Shown here: positions 31,869 through 38,542 of the stretch, in pieces
Layout of the letters: every line of letters starts with the position of its first letter
How positions within the stretch are numbered: position 1 is the first letter of the stretch
Assembly (NCBI GenBank): GCA_018817425.1
Contig: JAHITX010000102.1
Coordinates: 1 to 38,542, forward strand
Direction: 5' to 3'
Length of the DNA stretch: 38,542 nucleotides
Source: Pseudomonadota bacterium
GTDB lineage: Bacteria > Desulfobacterota > Desulfobacteria > Desulfobacterales > RPRI01
The notes under the pieces: generated by a model
Seen by the model: only the letters and a program-made list of their open reading frames with translations
Told to the model about the DNA's origin: nothing
The model's database searches: none
Made by a program: the position numbers and the translations under genes

Positions 31869-33248
31869 TTATGATGATGCGACTACTTCCGGCAGACGCA
31901 GCAGCAGGTTACCTGCAACCAGCCTGCGGTAATCGGCTCCGGCTCTTATGTCGGTGATGGGGAAAAGCCGTTCCCGAACCAGAGGTATCAGTGCTTTCAT
32001 ATGCTGTTTGTCCAGGGGTTGTCCGACCAGAACTGATTCTATCTCAGGCAACCGTATAACAGTCGGACCCACACTTCCCCAGGCAAAACGAGCTGATTCG
32101 ATCCTGCCGGATTCCAAAAACCCGATCACTGCCGCCAGACTTGCCACAGCACAAGCCATAGCATCTCTGAGCCCTACTTTTTCAAAATACTGGAAAGTGA
32201 TTTCACTGGGTCTGGAGATAATCACGGCAGAAAGAATTTCACCCGTCTCCAAAACAGTTTGTCCCGGTCCCCGGATAAAGGCATCCAGAGGCAGACAGCG
32301 CAGGCCTTGTGCCGACAGCAACTCAACTTTTGCGCCCAGCACATACAAAGGCGGCAATGTGTCTCCGGCCGGAGAGGCGGTCATTATATTTCCGCCAATA
32401 GTTGCAACATGACGTATATGGGGGGAACCCAGTGTTTTTAATGCCTGAGTCAAAACAGGAAACATACTTTTGATAACAGGGTTTTCCAGCATGATCTCAT
32501 GAGTAGTGGCTGCGCCTATGCGAACCCCATCTGCGGTTTCATAAACGCCGCAAAGCTCATCAATGCGTTCAAGACCGATTATGGTTTCCGGGTCAATACG
32601 CCGGCTTCGCATCCATACAAAAAGATCGGTTCCGCCTCCAAAAACTTTCGCTCCCGGATATTCGGCAAAAATTTGCCACAGTTCGTTTAAAGATTGCGGA
32701 AGAAAAATATGGCGTTTATTTCTTCCTTTTAAACCAACTGAAACATCTGAAAGAATATCTTCCGGCATTATGGAGGTATGCCGGTTGTTTAGAGGTTTTT
32801 CTTCAACGCTTTCAACAGCATCAATAATCTTTTTATATCCGGTACAGCGGCATAGATTTCCGCTGATGGCCCGGGCAATTTCCTTGCGCCCGGGGTGGGG
32901 ATGGCGCGACAGAAGATCCACCGTTGTCAGAACCATGCCGGGCGTACAGAATCCGCATTGCACAGCCCCTTTTTCAACAAAGGATGCCTGAACCGGATGC
33001 AGATGTCCTTGCTGTGCCAAACCCTCTATAGTGATTACCCTGCGGCCTGCCAGTTGGGCCGCAAGCATCAGACAGGACAACCGACTGCGCCCGTCCACCA
33101 GAATAGTACATGCCCCGCATTCACCGGTCCCGCAGCCTTCCTTGGTTCCTGTCAGGCCCATATCCTCCCGCAAAAGGTCCACCACTCTCAAGTCACCGGG
33201 TACATCCAGGCAGATTGCTTTGCCGTTTAACTCGAATTCGATTTTCAT
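31869..33248 (-). CDS. Xanthine dehydrogenase-family iron-sulfur and FAD subunit
   Basis: A 459-residue electron-transfer subunit. The [2Fe-2S] ferredoxin-like domain uses C39, C44, C47 and C59, and the second [2Fe-2S] domain C98, C101, C133 and C135 (CGFCTPGM and CRCTGY). An FAD-binding domain (about 175-350) has VFGGGTDLFVW and TIGGNIMTASPAGD, and a CO-dehydrogenase-flavoprotein C-terminal domain follows. Together with the next gene it forms a molybdo-hydroxylase. AGGAGAGAG-like purines precede the ATG and the start overlaps the large subunit's stop by 4 bases. The substrate is undetermined. Confidence 0.92.
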   Translation of the reverse strand: MKIEFELNGKAICLDVPGDLRVVDLLREDMGLTGTKEGCGTGECGACTILVDGRSRLSCLMLAAQLAGRRVITIEGLAQQGHLHPVQASFVEKGAVQCGFCTPGMVLTTVDLLSRHPHPGRKEIARAISGNLCRCTGYKKIIDAVESVEEKPLNNRHTSIMPEDILSDVSVGLKGRNKRHIFLPQSLNELWQIFAEYPGAKVFGGGTDLFVWMRSRRIDPETIIGLERIDELCGVYETADGVRIGAATTHEIMLENPVIKSMFPVLTQALKTLGSPHIRHVATIGGNIMTASPAGDTLPPLYVLGAKVELLSAQGLRCLPLDAFIRGPGQTVLETGEILSAVIISRPSEITFQYFEKVGLRDAMACAVASLAAVIGFLESGRIESARFAWGSVGPTVIRLPEIESVLVGQPLDKQHMKALIPLVRERLFPITDIRAGADYRRLVAGNLLLRLPEVVASS

Positions 33249-35551
33249 CTCTCTCCGTTTTTTGACATGGCCGCAAGAACTCGCTCAGCGGTTAAAGGAA
33301 ATCGAAATAGCCTCAGGCCGCAGGCATCGTATACTGCATTGGCAACAGCCGGTGCAGGTGCATCGATACCGATTTCTCCGGCCCCTTTCAGGCCGAATGG
33401 GCCTGTGTGCTCAGCCACGGGAACCGCAATGGTTTCCATCTCCGGCATGTCCGACGCTGTTGGGATGATATAGGTTGTCAGATCAGTTGTCTTCATGCGA
33501 CCGTTTTCGGAAATAACATCCTCCCGGAGAGCGTATCCCAGACCCTGGACCACTGCCCCTTCCTGCTGGCCCTCAAAGAGACAGGGATTAATTACCTGTC
33601 CGCAGTCAGTTACAGTAAGATAATCGGTTACCAAAACACGTCCGGTCAGTTCATCCACATCCACACGGGCCAGGTGCACCGAATAGGAAAAAATTGCGTG
33701 GGGAAAGCCGTGCAACTGCAAGTTAGCATCAGTTGTGGGCCTTTCTTTTGAAACCGGTGCCCTGAAATGCCGGGTAATAAAACGCTCAGCAGCGTTTAGC
33801 AAACGGCTCATCCGGGCCAGCGGCAAATCCCTTCCCGTAGGCAAATGCCGGATGTTGCCCGGGATCAGCACTAATTCCGATACATCCGTAATCATAAATA
33901 AATCTGAAGCTTTAGCTATCAATCGCTTTTTCAGATCTTCAGCTGCGGCTACCAGTGCATTACCGAATGTATAGGTAGTGCGGCTGGCCGAAGCCGAACC
34001 GCCCGGAAAGGTCCGCGACGTATCCGGAAGTACAAGTTCCATGTTCTCCGGAGGCTGGGAAAGAATGTCTCCTGCCATATGAAGGTAGCTGGCCGTATTT
34101 CCCTGGCCCATGTCCACCACACCGGCAAAAATTCTAAACCGGCCTTCACCGGTAAGCTCGATTCCGGCCGTTGCAGAGTCAGGCACAACCGGACCATAGC
34201 CCATACCATGTGACACACATGCAATACCGGTACCCCTTTTATGATATGAACTTGCCGATGCCTGCCAGTCGACACGCTCTGTCCACAAGGGATAGGACTG
34301 GACCATTTTCAGACATTGTGTAAGGCCGATGGATCCCTGGCGCGTTGCACCGGCGGGACACCGGTCTCCGCGTACAAGGGCATTATGCATACGCAACTTC
34401 AGCGGGGATATGTTCAGACGACAAGCCATCATATCCATCACGGATTCCATAGCGGCAGCAACCTGGGGTACGCCAAAACCCCGAAAGGCCCCGGAAACGG
34501 GATTGTTCGTATATACAGCCCACACTTGAAGATGGGTGTTTGCTATCCGGTATGGACCTCCGGCATGCTCAAGGCCAAGAGCGGCAACCACTCCGCCCAG
34601 ATGATCATATGGACCGGTGTCAAAATATATCCTGGCAGATAAAGCTTTCAGTGTTCCGTCCCTTAAAGCCCCCAGTTTGTAATAGAGTTTAGCCGGATGA
34701 CGCTTGGCGCCTGCCAGAAAACTTTCCTCACGGCTCCACCACATCTTGACCGGTCTTCCCGGACATTGCAGGGCAGCCAGTGCCAATAAACTCTGGACGG
34801 TGATCCCGTCCTTTCCGCCGAAAGCTCCTCCGCAGTATGGTGCCATAATCCGAATGCTATCTATCTCCAGCCCCACGGCTTCAGCAACTTCAAAGCGATC
34901 CCGAAAAGGGGTCTGGGTAGAAACGGTCATTTCAAGACTGCCGTCTTCTCCTGCAATTGCCCATCCGTTTTCCGTCTCCAGAAAAACATGGGCCTGGCGG
35001 GGCAGATCGAAACAGGCTTCAACTGTTTCATCACAGCCGGCAAAAGCATCTTCGCCTTCCCCGACAATAATTTTTGTTGTAAACAAAGCGTTTCCGCCCG
35101 GATGTTCCGGATGAATCAGCGGCGCGTTTTCTTTTAAAGCCTCCTCAGGATCAAAAACTGCATCAAGGGCCTCATAATCAACGACAATACTCTCTATAGC
35201 AGATTCAAGAGCAGCTTTATTTTCTGCAACCACCAACGCTACCGGGTCCCCGCAATGACGCACCCGGTCATCGGCCAGCACAGGCTGGTCTTTTCGGATA
35301 ACTCCCTGGCGGTTACTGCCTCTTACGTCTGCAGCAGTTAAAACGGCCTTAACACCGGAAATTTTAAGCGCTGCCTGTATGTTTATGTTTTGAATCCGGG
35401 CATGGGCAATTCCGGCTCGTTTTACGCCTGCCCACAAGAAATCAGAGCCGTAGTTATCCACAGCGAACTTCTCAGCACCGGTAACCTTGGTAATGGCATC
35501 CGGCCTGAACATAGACTCGCCTATTTGAAAAACCCGGTTATTATCGGTCAT
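33245..35551 (-). CDS. Xanthine dehydrogenase-family molybdopterin-binding subunit
   Basis: A 768-residue catalytic subunit. Conserved elements are GGAFGGKDG at 241-249, AFRGFGVPQ with R358, DMGQGNTASY, and GAGEIG with catalytic base E726. In bovine xanthine dehydrogenase the residue after the GGK motif is the substrate-binding Glu802; here it is D248, while the arginine matching Arg880 (R358) is kept. Hydroxylation of an N-heterocycle or aldehyde, other than a standard xanthine dehydrogenase activity, is therefore likely (inference). AGGTGG precedes the ATG. It overlaps the aminotransferase gene by 11 bases. Confidence 0.92.
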   Translation of the reverse strand: MTDNNRVFQIGESMFRPDAITKVTGAEKFAVDNYGSDFLWAGVKRAGIAHARIQNINIQAALKISGVKAVLTAADVRGSNRQGVIRKDQPVLADDRVRHCGDPVALVVAENKAALESAIESIVVDYEALDAVFDPEEALKENAPLIHPEHPGGNALFTTKIIVGEGEDAFAGCDETVEACFDLPRQAHVFLETENGWAIAGEDGSLEMTVSTQTPFRDRFEVAEAVGLEIDSIRIMAPYCGGAFGGKDGITVQSLLALAALQCPGRPVKMWWSREESFLAGAKRHPAKLYYKLGALRDGTLKALSARIYFDTGPYDHLGGVVAALGLEHAGGPYRIANTHLQVWAVYTNNPVSGAFRGFGVPQVAAAMESVMDMMACRLNISPLKLRMHNALVRGDRCPAGATRQGSIGLTQCLKMVQSYPLWTERVDWQASASSYHKRGTGIACVSHGMGYGPVVPDSATAGIELTGEGRFRIFAGVVDMGQGNTASYLHMAGDILSQPPENMELVLPDTSRTFPGGSASASRTTYTFGNALVAAAEDLKKRLIAKASDLFMITDVSELVLIPGNIRHLPTGRDLPLARMSRLLNAAERFITRHFRAPVSKERPTTDANLQLHGFPHAIFSYSVHLARVDVDELTGRVLVTDYLTVTDCGQVINPCLFEGQQEGAVVQGLGYALREDVISENGRMKTTDLTTYIIPTASDMPEMETIAVPVAEHTGPFGLKGAGEIGIDAPAPAVANAVYDACGLRLFRFPLTAERVLAAMSKNGER

Positions 35552-36674
35552 GCTTCACCACCTCAAAAAGCGCCTCCATGAGGGCGTTCATGGCCTCTGG
35601 CAACGCAATCGTAATACGGATCCAGTTGGGAAAGCGAAATCCGGCCATACTGCGTACCATTACACCGTGTGTCATCAGTTTCCGGTATGCCAGGCTATCG
35701 CTCATGGGAAGTCTCACCATCAGAAAATTACCCTCACCCGAGACATAGGTCAGTCCAAGATTATCAAGCTCATGGGTAAGCAAAGCCTTGGCATTTCGAA
35801 CCAAAGTCCGCGTTGCAAGGACATGCTCTTTATCTTCTATTGCAACATATGCCGCTTCCTGAGCCAGACCGTTTACCGAGTAAACGACACAAGTTCGCCG
35901 AATTATATCCACAACCTCCCGATTTCCGGCCAGATACCCTATGCGAAGCCCGGCCAGTGCATACATTTTCGAAAAGGTTCTGAAGATAACAAGATTGGGG
36001 TATTCGGCAATAAGGCGCATACCGTCCGGAAAGTCCGCTTGCTCCACAAATTCGCAATATGCCTCGTCCACAACCACGATTTGTCTGCCGGCCACCCGAT
36101 CCAGAAACCTGCGAAGCCGCTCTTCCGACCAGTAAGTTCCGGTGGGGTTATTGGGATTGCAAACAAAAAATATCTTGGTTCGCTCATCCATAAGGCTTAA
36201 CATACCCTCATCATCAAAGGTAAAATCTTTTAACGGTACAAGCCGGGCCTCAAAACCGGAAAAGCTCGCCACCCATTCGTAGACCGCAAAGGTTTTGTCG
36301 GCAGTGATGATATTGTCTCCTTCCTGACAAAAAGCCTTGATGACAAAGCCGATAACCTCGTTGGCGCCGTTTCCTACAAGAATCTGATCCGGATGAAGGC
36401 CGAAAAGATCACCAAGCTTACATCGCAGATGGTAGGCATCACCGCTGGGATAAACCGATGCCCTGAGGGAAGGATAGGCTTCAATGATTCTGCGGGCGGC
36501 CGGCGGCGGCCCCAGAGGGTTTTCATTATTATTAAGGCGAAAAAGCCGGGAGCATCCTGCCATTTTCATCAACATATCATCGGGCTTGCTGGGGATATAG
36601 GCTTCAAAGCGTTTTATATGGTCCGGCACCAGACGTTCAATGTGCGTATTTTTCATCAAGTCGCAATGCTTCAT
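35541..36674 (-). CDS. HisC-like pyridoxal-phosphate aminotransferase
   Basis: A 377-residue fold-type I aminotransferase of the histidinol-phosphate aminotransferase family. It has LNNNENPLGPP near 48, NPNNPTG at 174-179, D203 in VVVDEAY, and the PLP lysine K236 in TFSKMYALAGLRIGY. No other histidine gene is near, so a role outside histidine synthesis is likely, for example transamination of a substrate or product of the molybdo-hydroxylase. GGAAGG lies 6 bases before the ATG, which overlaps the upstream gene's stop by 4 bases. Annotation as hisC would be unsafe without enzymology. Confidence 0.85.
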   Translation of the reverse strand: MKHCDLMKNTHIERLVPDHIKRFEAYIPSKPDDMLMKMAGCSRLFRLNNNENPLGPPPAARRIIEAYPSLRASVYPSGDAYHLRCKLGDLFGLHPDQILVGNGANEVIGFVIKAFCQEGDNIITADKTFAVYEWVASFSGFEARLVPLKDFTFDDEGMLSLMDERTKIFFVCNPNNPTGTYWSEERLRRFLDRVAGRQIVVVDEAYCEFVEQADFPDGMRLIAEYPNLVIFRTFSKMYALAGLRIGYLAGNREVVDIIRRTCVVYSVNGLAQEAAYVAIEDKEHVLATRTLVRNAKALLTHELDNLGLTYVSGEGNFLMVRLPMSDSLAYRKLMTHGVMVRSMAGFRFPNWIRITIALPEAMNALMEALFEVVKHDR

Positions 36675-37987
36675 GATTCGCCTTCCAGCTCAAAAATTAC
36701 AAGGTCTGCCTTGCCGGCATAAGGGATAATCATGCGGGGTATAAACCCGAGCTTAAGCAACCCCGGGGTGAAACCGGTCTGCCATGAAAGCCCTAAATCC
36801 ATTTCGAAAAAGATAGCACTCATCGATTCCTGCCGCAGTAATTTAACATGATCCGCCAGGATCTTCTCATAATCCTTTCCGTACCATATCGGTCTTAATG
36901 TTGTAACAGCAAGGTGGCGATCTGTTTCGGCACTTAAAACGGAAAAAGGTTCTTCTGCCTCGCCATCTGATAAGACTGTCTGAATTTCACGGAGAAAGAC
37001 CAAACGATGGTATTCGCTTTGAAGAAATTCGACCAGATCGGGATGAGCCCATACCACTGAGCCGGAATCTTCATGCATTAATCTGAAAAGAGCGGTTAAG
37101 GGTGCGCCACCATCCGGCCCTAATGCATTCAGGATACCCAGAATCTCAAGGTATCCTTCAGGAAGCTGCGGTGTCGGCATTCGGCTGATAAGGGCTAATG
37201 CCGGGGTTTTAGCAACGTTTCCAATGCAAGTTTCCATAAGTTCCCGGGCTATTTCCGGATGACTGTTTGTGTTAAAAATGTAAGGGCCGAAAACTTCGAT
37301 GGTCTTGGAACCTTCCCATTTCCAGGCCAAACCGCCACCAATCTCACCGGTAGGCCCGTTGGCCAGGAGGATATGGTAATCTCCGGCAGCAGCCATATCA
37401 ACAACTTTTCCCGGATATCTTAAATCCACAGGGAAAAGTTTTGCCGGATAGAATTGGTTTACCAGGCGGACAAACCATTTGATTTGTGCCGAATCCGGTG
37501 TCTGAATACTGAAATTTGTCAGGGCTTTGGGGGTCTGGATATCAGTCTCTTCTTTGATCTCGGGATAGCGCAATAATTTGACAAGGGTCAACTCCAGATT
37601 ACCATCAGCCGGACGGGAAATTCGAAAACGATCGGTCATTCTGGAGGCAATTAATAGTCCCATCTGATCGAGGCAAGCCTCGTCTTCGGCACTCACCCTG
37701 GCAGTCATATTGAAGGCATGCAACTGTATATTTTGAACCGGAAGTGAAAACTCGGTTTTGATAAAATGACTCCCGGCCGAGCATTGAATTACAACATCCT
37801 GTCCGCTGATACCAATACCGGTCAGATAGGCAATAACTTCTTCTGCAGCCAAAGATAACTCTTGCGCTGCTTCCTCATCCAGACCCAGTCCCTTCGCCGC
37901 AAGTTCAACGAAGGACACAGCCAGGGGAATAAAAGCACTTTCAACAGGGATTTTTACAAGAAGCTTTTTGTCAGGTTTTCTCAACAT
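36671..37987 (-). CDS. Degenerate RsbW-like domain fused to an acyltransferase-like region
   Basis: A 438-residue protein, first gene of the operon. Residues ~1-130 align with RsbW-type ATPases, but the N-box asparagine is replaced (AAEEVIAY where the operon's kinase has IEESIVNI), no G1 DxG is visible, and the G2 box reads QMGLLIA. ATP binding is therefore doubtful. Residues ~150-438 resemble GNAT-like folds (ILLANGPTGEIGGGLAWKWE) and end like the GNAT protein at 29569. The ATG at 37987 is chosen because GGAGG lies 5 bases upstream; the frame extends to a GTG at 37993. It may bind the STAS protein or a similar partner without kinase activity (inference). Confidence 0.65.
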   Translation of the reverse strand: MLRKPDKKLLVKIPVESAFIPLAVSFVELAAKGLGLDEEAAQELSLAAEEVIAYLTGIGISGQDVVIQCSAGSHFIKTEFSLPVQNIQLHAFNMTARVSAEDEACLDQMGLLIASRMTDRFRISRPADGNLELTLVKLLRYPEIKEETDIQTPKALTNFSIQTPDSAQIKWFVRLVNQFYPAKLFPVDLRYPGKVVDMAAAGDYHILLANGPTGEIGGGLAWKWEGSKTIEVFGPYIFNTNSHPEIARELMETCIGNVAKTPALALISRMPTPQLPEGYLEILGILNALGPDGGAPLTALFRLMHEDSGSVVWAHPDLVEFLQSEYHRLVFLREIQTVLSDGEAEEPFSVLSAETDRHLAVTTLRPIWYGKDYEKILADHVKLLRQESMSAIFFEMDLGLSWQTGFTPGLLKLGFIPRMIIPYAGKADLVIFELEGES

Positions 37988-38008
37988 CAACACCTCCGAT
38001 ATCTATTC

Positions 38009-38037
38009 TGTATATCACACTTCTTGAAAAGAAACAA
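38009..38037 (-). promoter_or_regulatory. Candidate sigma-70-type promoter of the large operon
   Basis: On the minus strand TTGTTT (38037-38032) and TATACA (38014-38009) are separated by exactly 17 bases. Transcription would begin near 38002, leaving a very short leader before the ribosome site. Confidence 0.35.
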
Positions 38038-38040
38038 AAA

Positions 38041-38402
38041 TGCAATTTCGACAGATTTGTAAAAAGTCCGGCAACAGGCCGAGAGTGGGTAAGCTCCGGC
38101 TTGGGGTGAGGGTGGAACCACTTGAATTTACTTCAAGTGGCGGGAGAGGGGAAACCCTTTCCCGCCGAGTAAACAGTTGAAAAAAATGGGTCTACTCTTT
38201 ACCCTTGCTGTATAATGCGCTGTGTTGATAGAGGATTAAAACCTGAAATGAAAAAGAATATTGACCAAACAAATCTTAAGTTTGAAGTTTAAATTAAAAT
38301 AGGGTTCATGGTAGTGAATTCTCCGGTTCTGATCACTTCATATGTGCTATTTACGATCTTCTATGTTAAAAACGTCTGCTTCCTTACGGTTTTGGCCTTT
38401 TT
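38041..38402. other. Intergenic region with strong hairpins
   Basis: About 360 bases without a supported gene. It contains a perfect hairpin CCACTTGAA-TTTAC-TTCAAGTGG (38118-38140) directly followed by a GC-rich hairpin, GGCGGGAGAGGG (38139-38150) pairing with CCCTTTCCCGCC (38155-38166) through one G-T pair. The remainder has only a 14-codon frame at 38248, not supported as a gene. Confidence 0.5.
38118..38166. repeat. Two overlapping perfect or near-perfect hairpins
   Basis: A 9-base-pair hairpin with a 5-base loop (38118-38140) shares its last two bases with a 12-base-pair hairpin with loop GAAA (38139-38166). The two compete for the shared GG. No T-tract follows on either strand, so it is not an ordinary terminator; a dispersed repeat or structured RNA is possible. 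Confidence 0.55.
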
Positions 38403-38540
38403 TTACTTTTTCTGTAAATTTGGTAAATATCCCATCAGTGTTATCTTCTTACCTTCACTTATTATGGTCATAGCACGCGCACCGGCAAAGATGGCTTTTT
38501 TATCACCCAAGAGATCCAGACCGCTGAACCAGGCCAGTTT
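38403..38540 (-). CDS. 3' end of an unidentified minus-strand gene (partial)
   Basis: A minus-strand frame enters from the right edge and ends at TAA (38405-38403). Its last 45 residues include KLAWFSGLDLLGDKKAIFAG and MTIISEGKKITLMGYLPN. I do not recognise the protein. The frame has protein-like composition throughout, so it is likely a real gene whose start lies outside the window, upstream of the large operon on the same strand and about 400 bases away. Confidence 0.5.
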   Translation of the reverse strand, partial: KLAWFSGLDLLGDKKAIFAGARAMTIISEGKKITLMGYLPNLQKK

Positions 38541-38542
38541 TA

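Noticed and set aside
31948-33468. Several long plus-strand frames across the molybdo-hydroxylase genes
   Set aside because: Typical shadows in GC-richer DNA opposite clearly conserved proteins; no motifs of their own.
35550-36200. Plus-strand frame of 216 codons opposite the aminotransferase
   Set aside because: His- and Cys-rich product with no known motif, fully antisense to a protein with all PLP-enzyme motifs.
35541-36674. Naming the aminotransferase hisC
   Set aside because: Family membership is clear but no histidine pathway genes are nearby and the operon context suggests a different substrate.
1-38542. CRISPR array, rRNA or tRNA genes
   Set aside because: No regularly spaced direct repeats and no tRNA-like or rRNA-like conserved stretches were recognised on either strand by eye.

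Overview
The window looks like chromosomal DNA of an anaerobic deltaproteobacterium, probably a Desulfobacterales-type Desulfobacterota. This is inferred from the gene set (PEP-CTERM proteins behind sigma-54-type promoters, a MOSC-FdhD fusion, molybdo-hydroxylase and partner-switch genes), the AT-rich DNA with Gram-negative ribosome sites, and many small palindromic repeats. No rRNA, tRNA, CRISPR or complete insertion sequence was found.

Left third (1-17338). A PEP-CTERM surface protein gene lies behind a long AT-rich regulatory region and abuts a dead transposase fragment. A minus-strand pair follows, encoding a SWIM zinc-finger protein and a SNF2-family helicase. Divergent from it is a plus-strand run: pyrR, a moaB-like gene, then a four-gene glycogen block (bifunctional debranching enzyme, alpha-glucan phosphorylase, glycogen synthase, branching enzyme). 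The branching enzyme is of the eukaryote-like GH13_8 type and the debranching enzyme joins a GH13 and a GH133 domain as eukaryotic AGL does. No ADP-glucose pyrophosphorylase gene is present.

Middle (17339-25873). A second AT-rich regulatory region precedes a second PEP-CTERM gene, again followed by a transposase remnant. Both PEP-CTERM genes have three upstream copies of the same ~17-base motif (TGTCGG-N5-6-TTTACA type) and a GG-N10-GC sigma-54-like promoter, so they appear to share an activator. Then come a lytic transglycosylase, the rRNA methyltransferase RlmD, the carbon-starvation transporter CstA with a GH46-like hydrolase, a long palindromic element, a MOSC-FdhD fusion, and a 610-base gap with a decayed YoeB-type toxin gene.

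Right third (25874-37993). Ten minus-strand genes overlap or nearly touch, forming one evident operon that is visibly richer in GC than the rest. In transcription order they encode: a degenerate RsbW-like domain fused to an acyltransferase-like region; a HisC-like aminotransferase; the two subunits of a xanthine-dehydrogenase-family molybdo-hydroxylase; an MFS transporter; a GNAT protein; a STAS anti-anti-sigma factor; an RsbW-like kinase; an orphan NMT1/THI5-type periplasmic binding protein; and a membrane Cache-HAMP-SpoIIE phosphatase. This is a complete partner-switch signalling chain embedded in a small-molecule metabolism and transport operon. I know of no described system with this composition, and it is the strongest candidate here for something new. 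The right edge holds the 3' end of another minus-strand gene.
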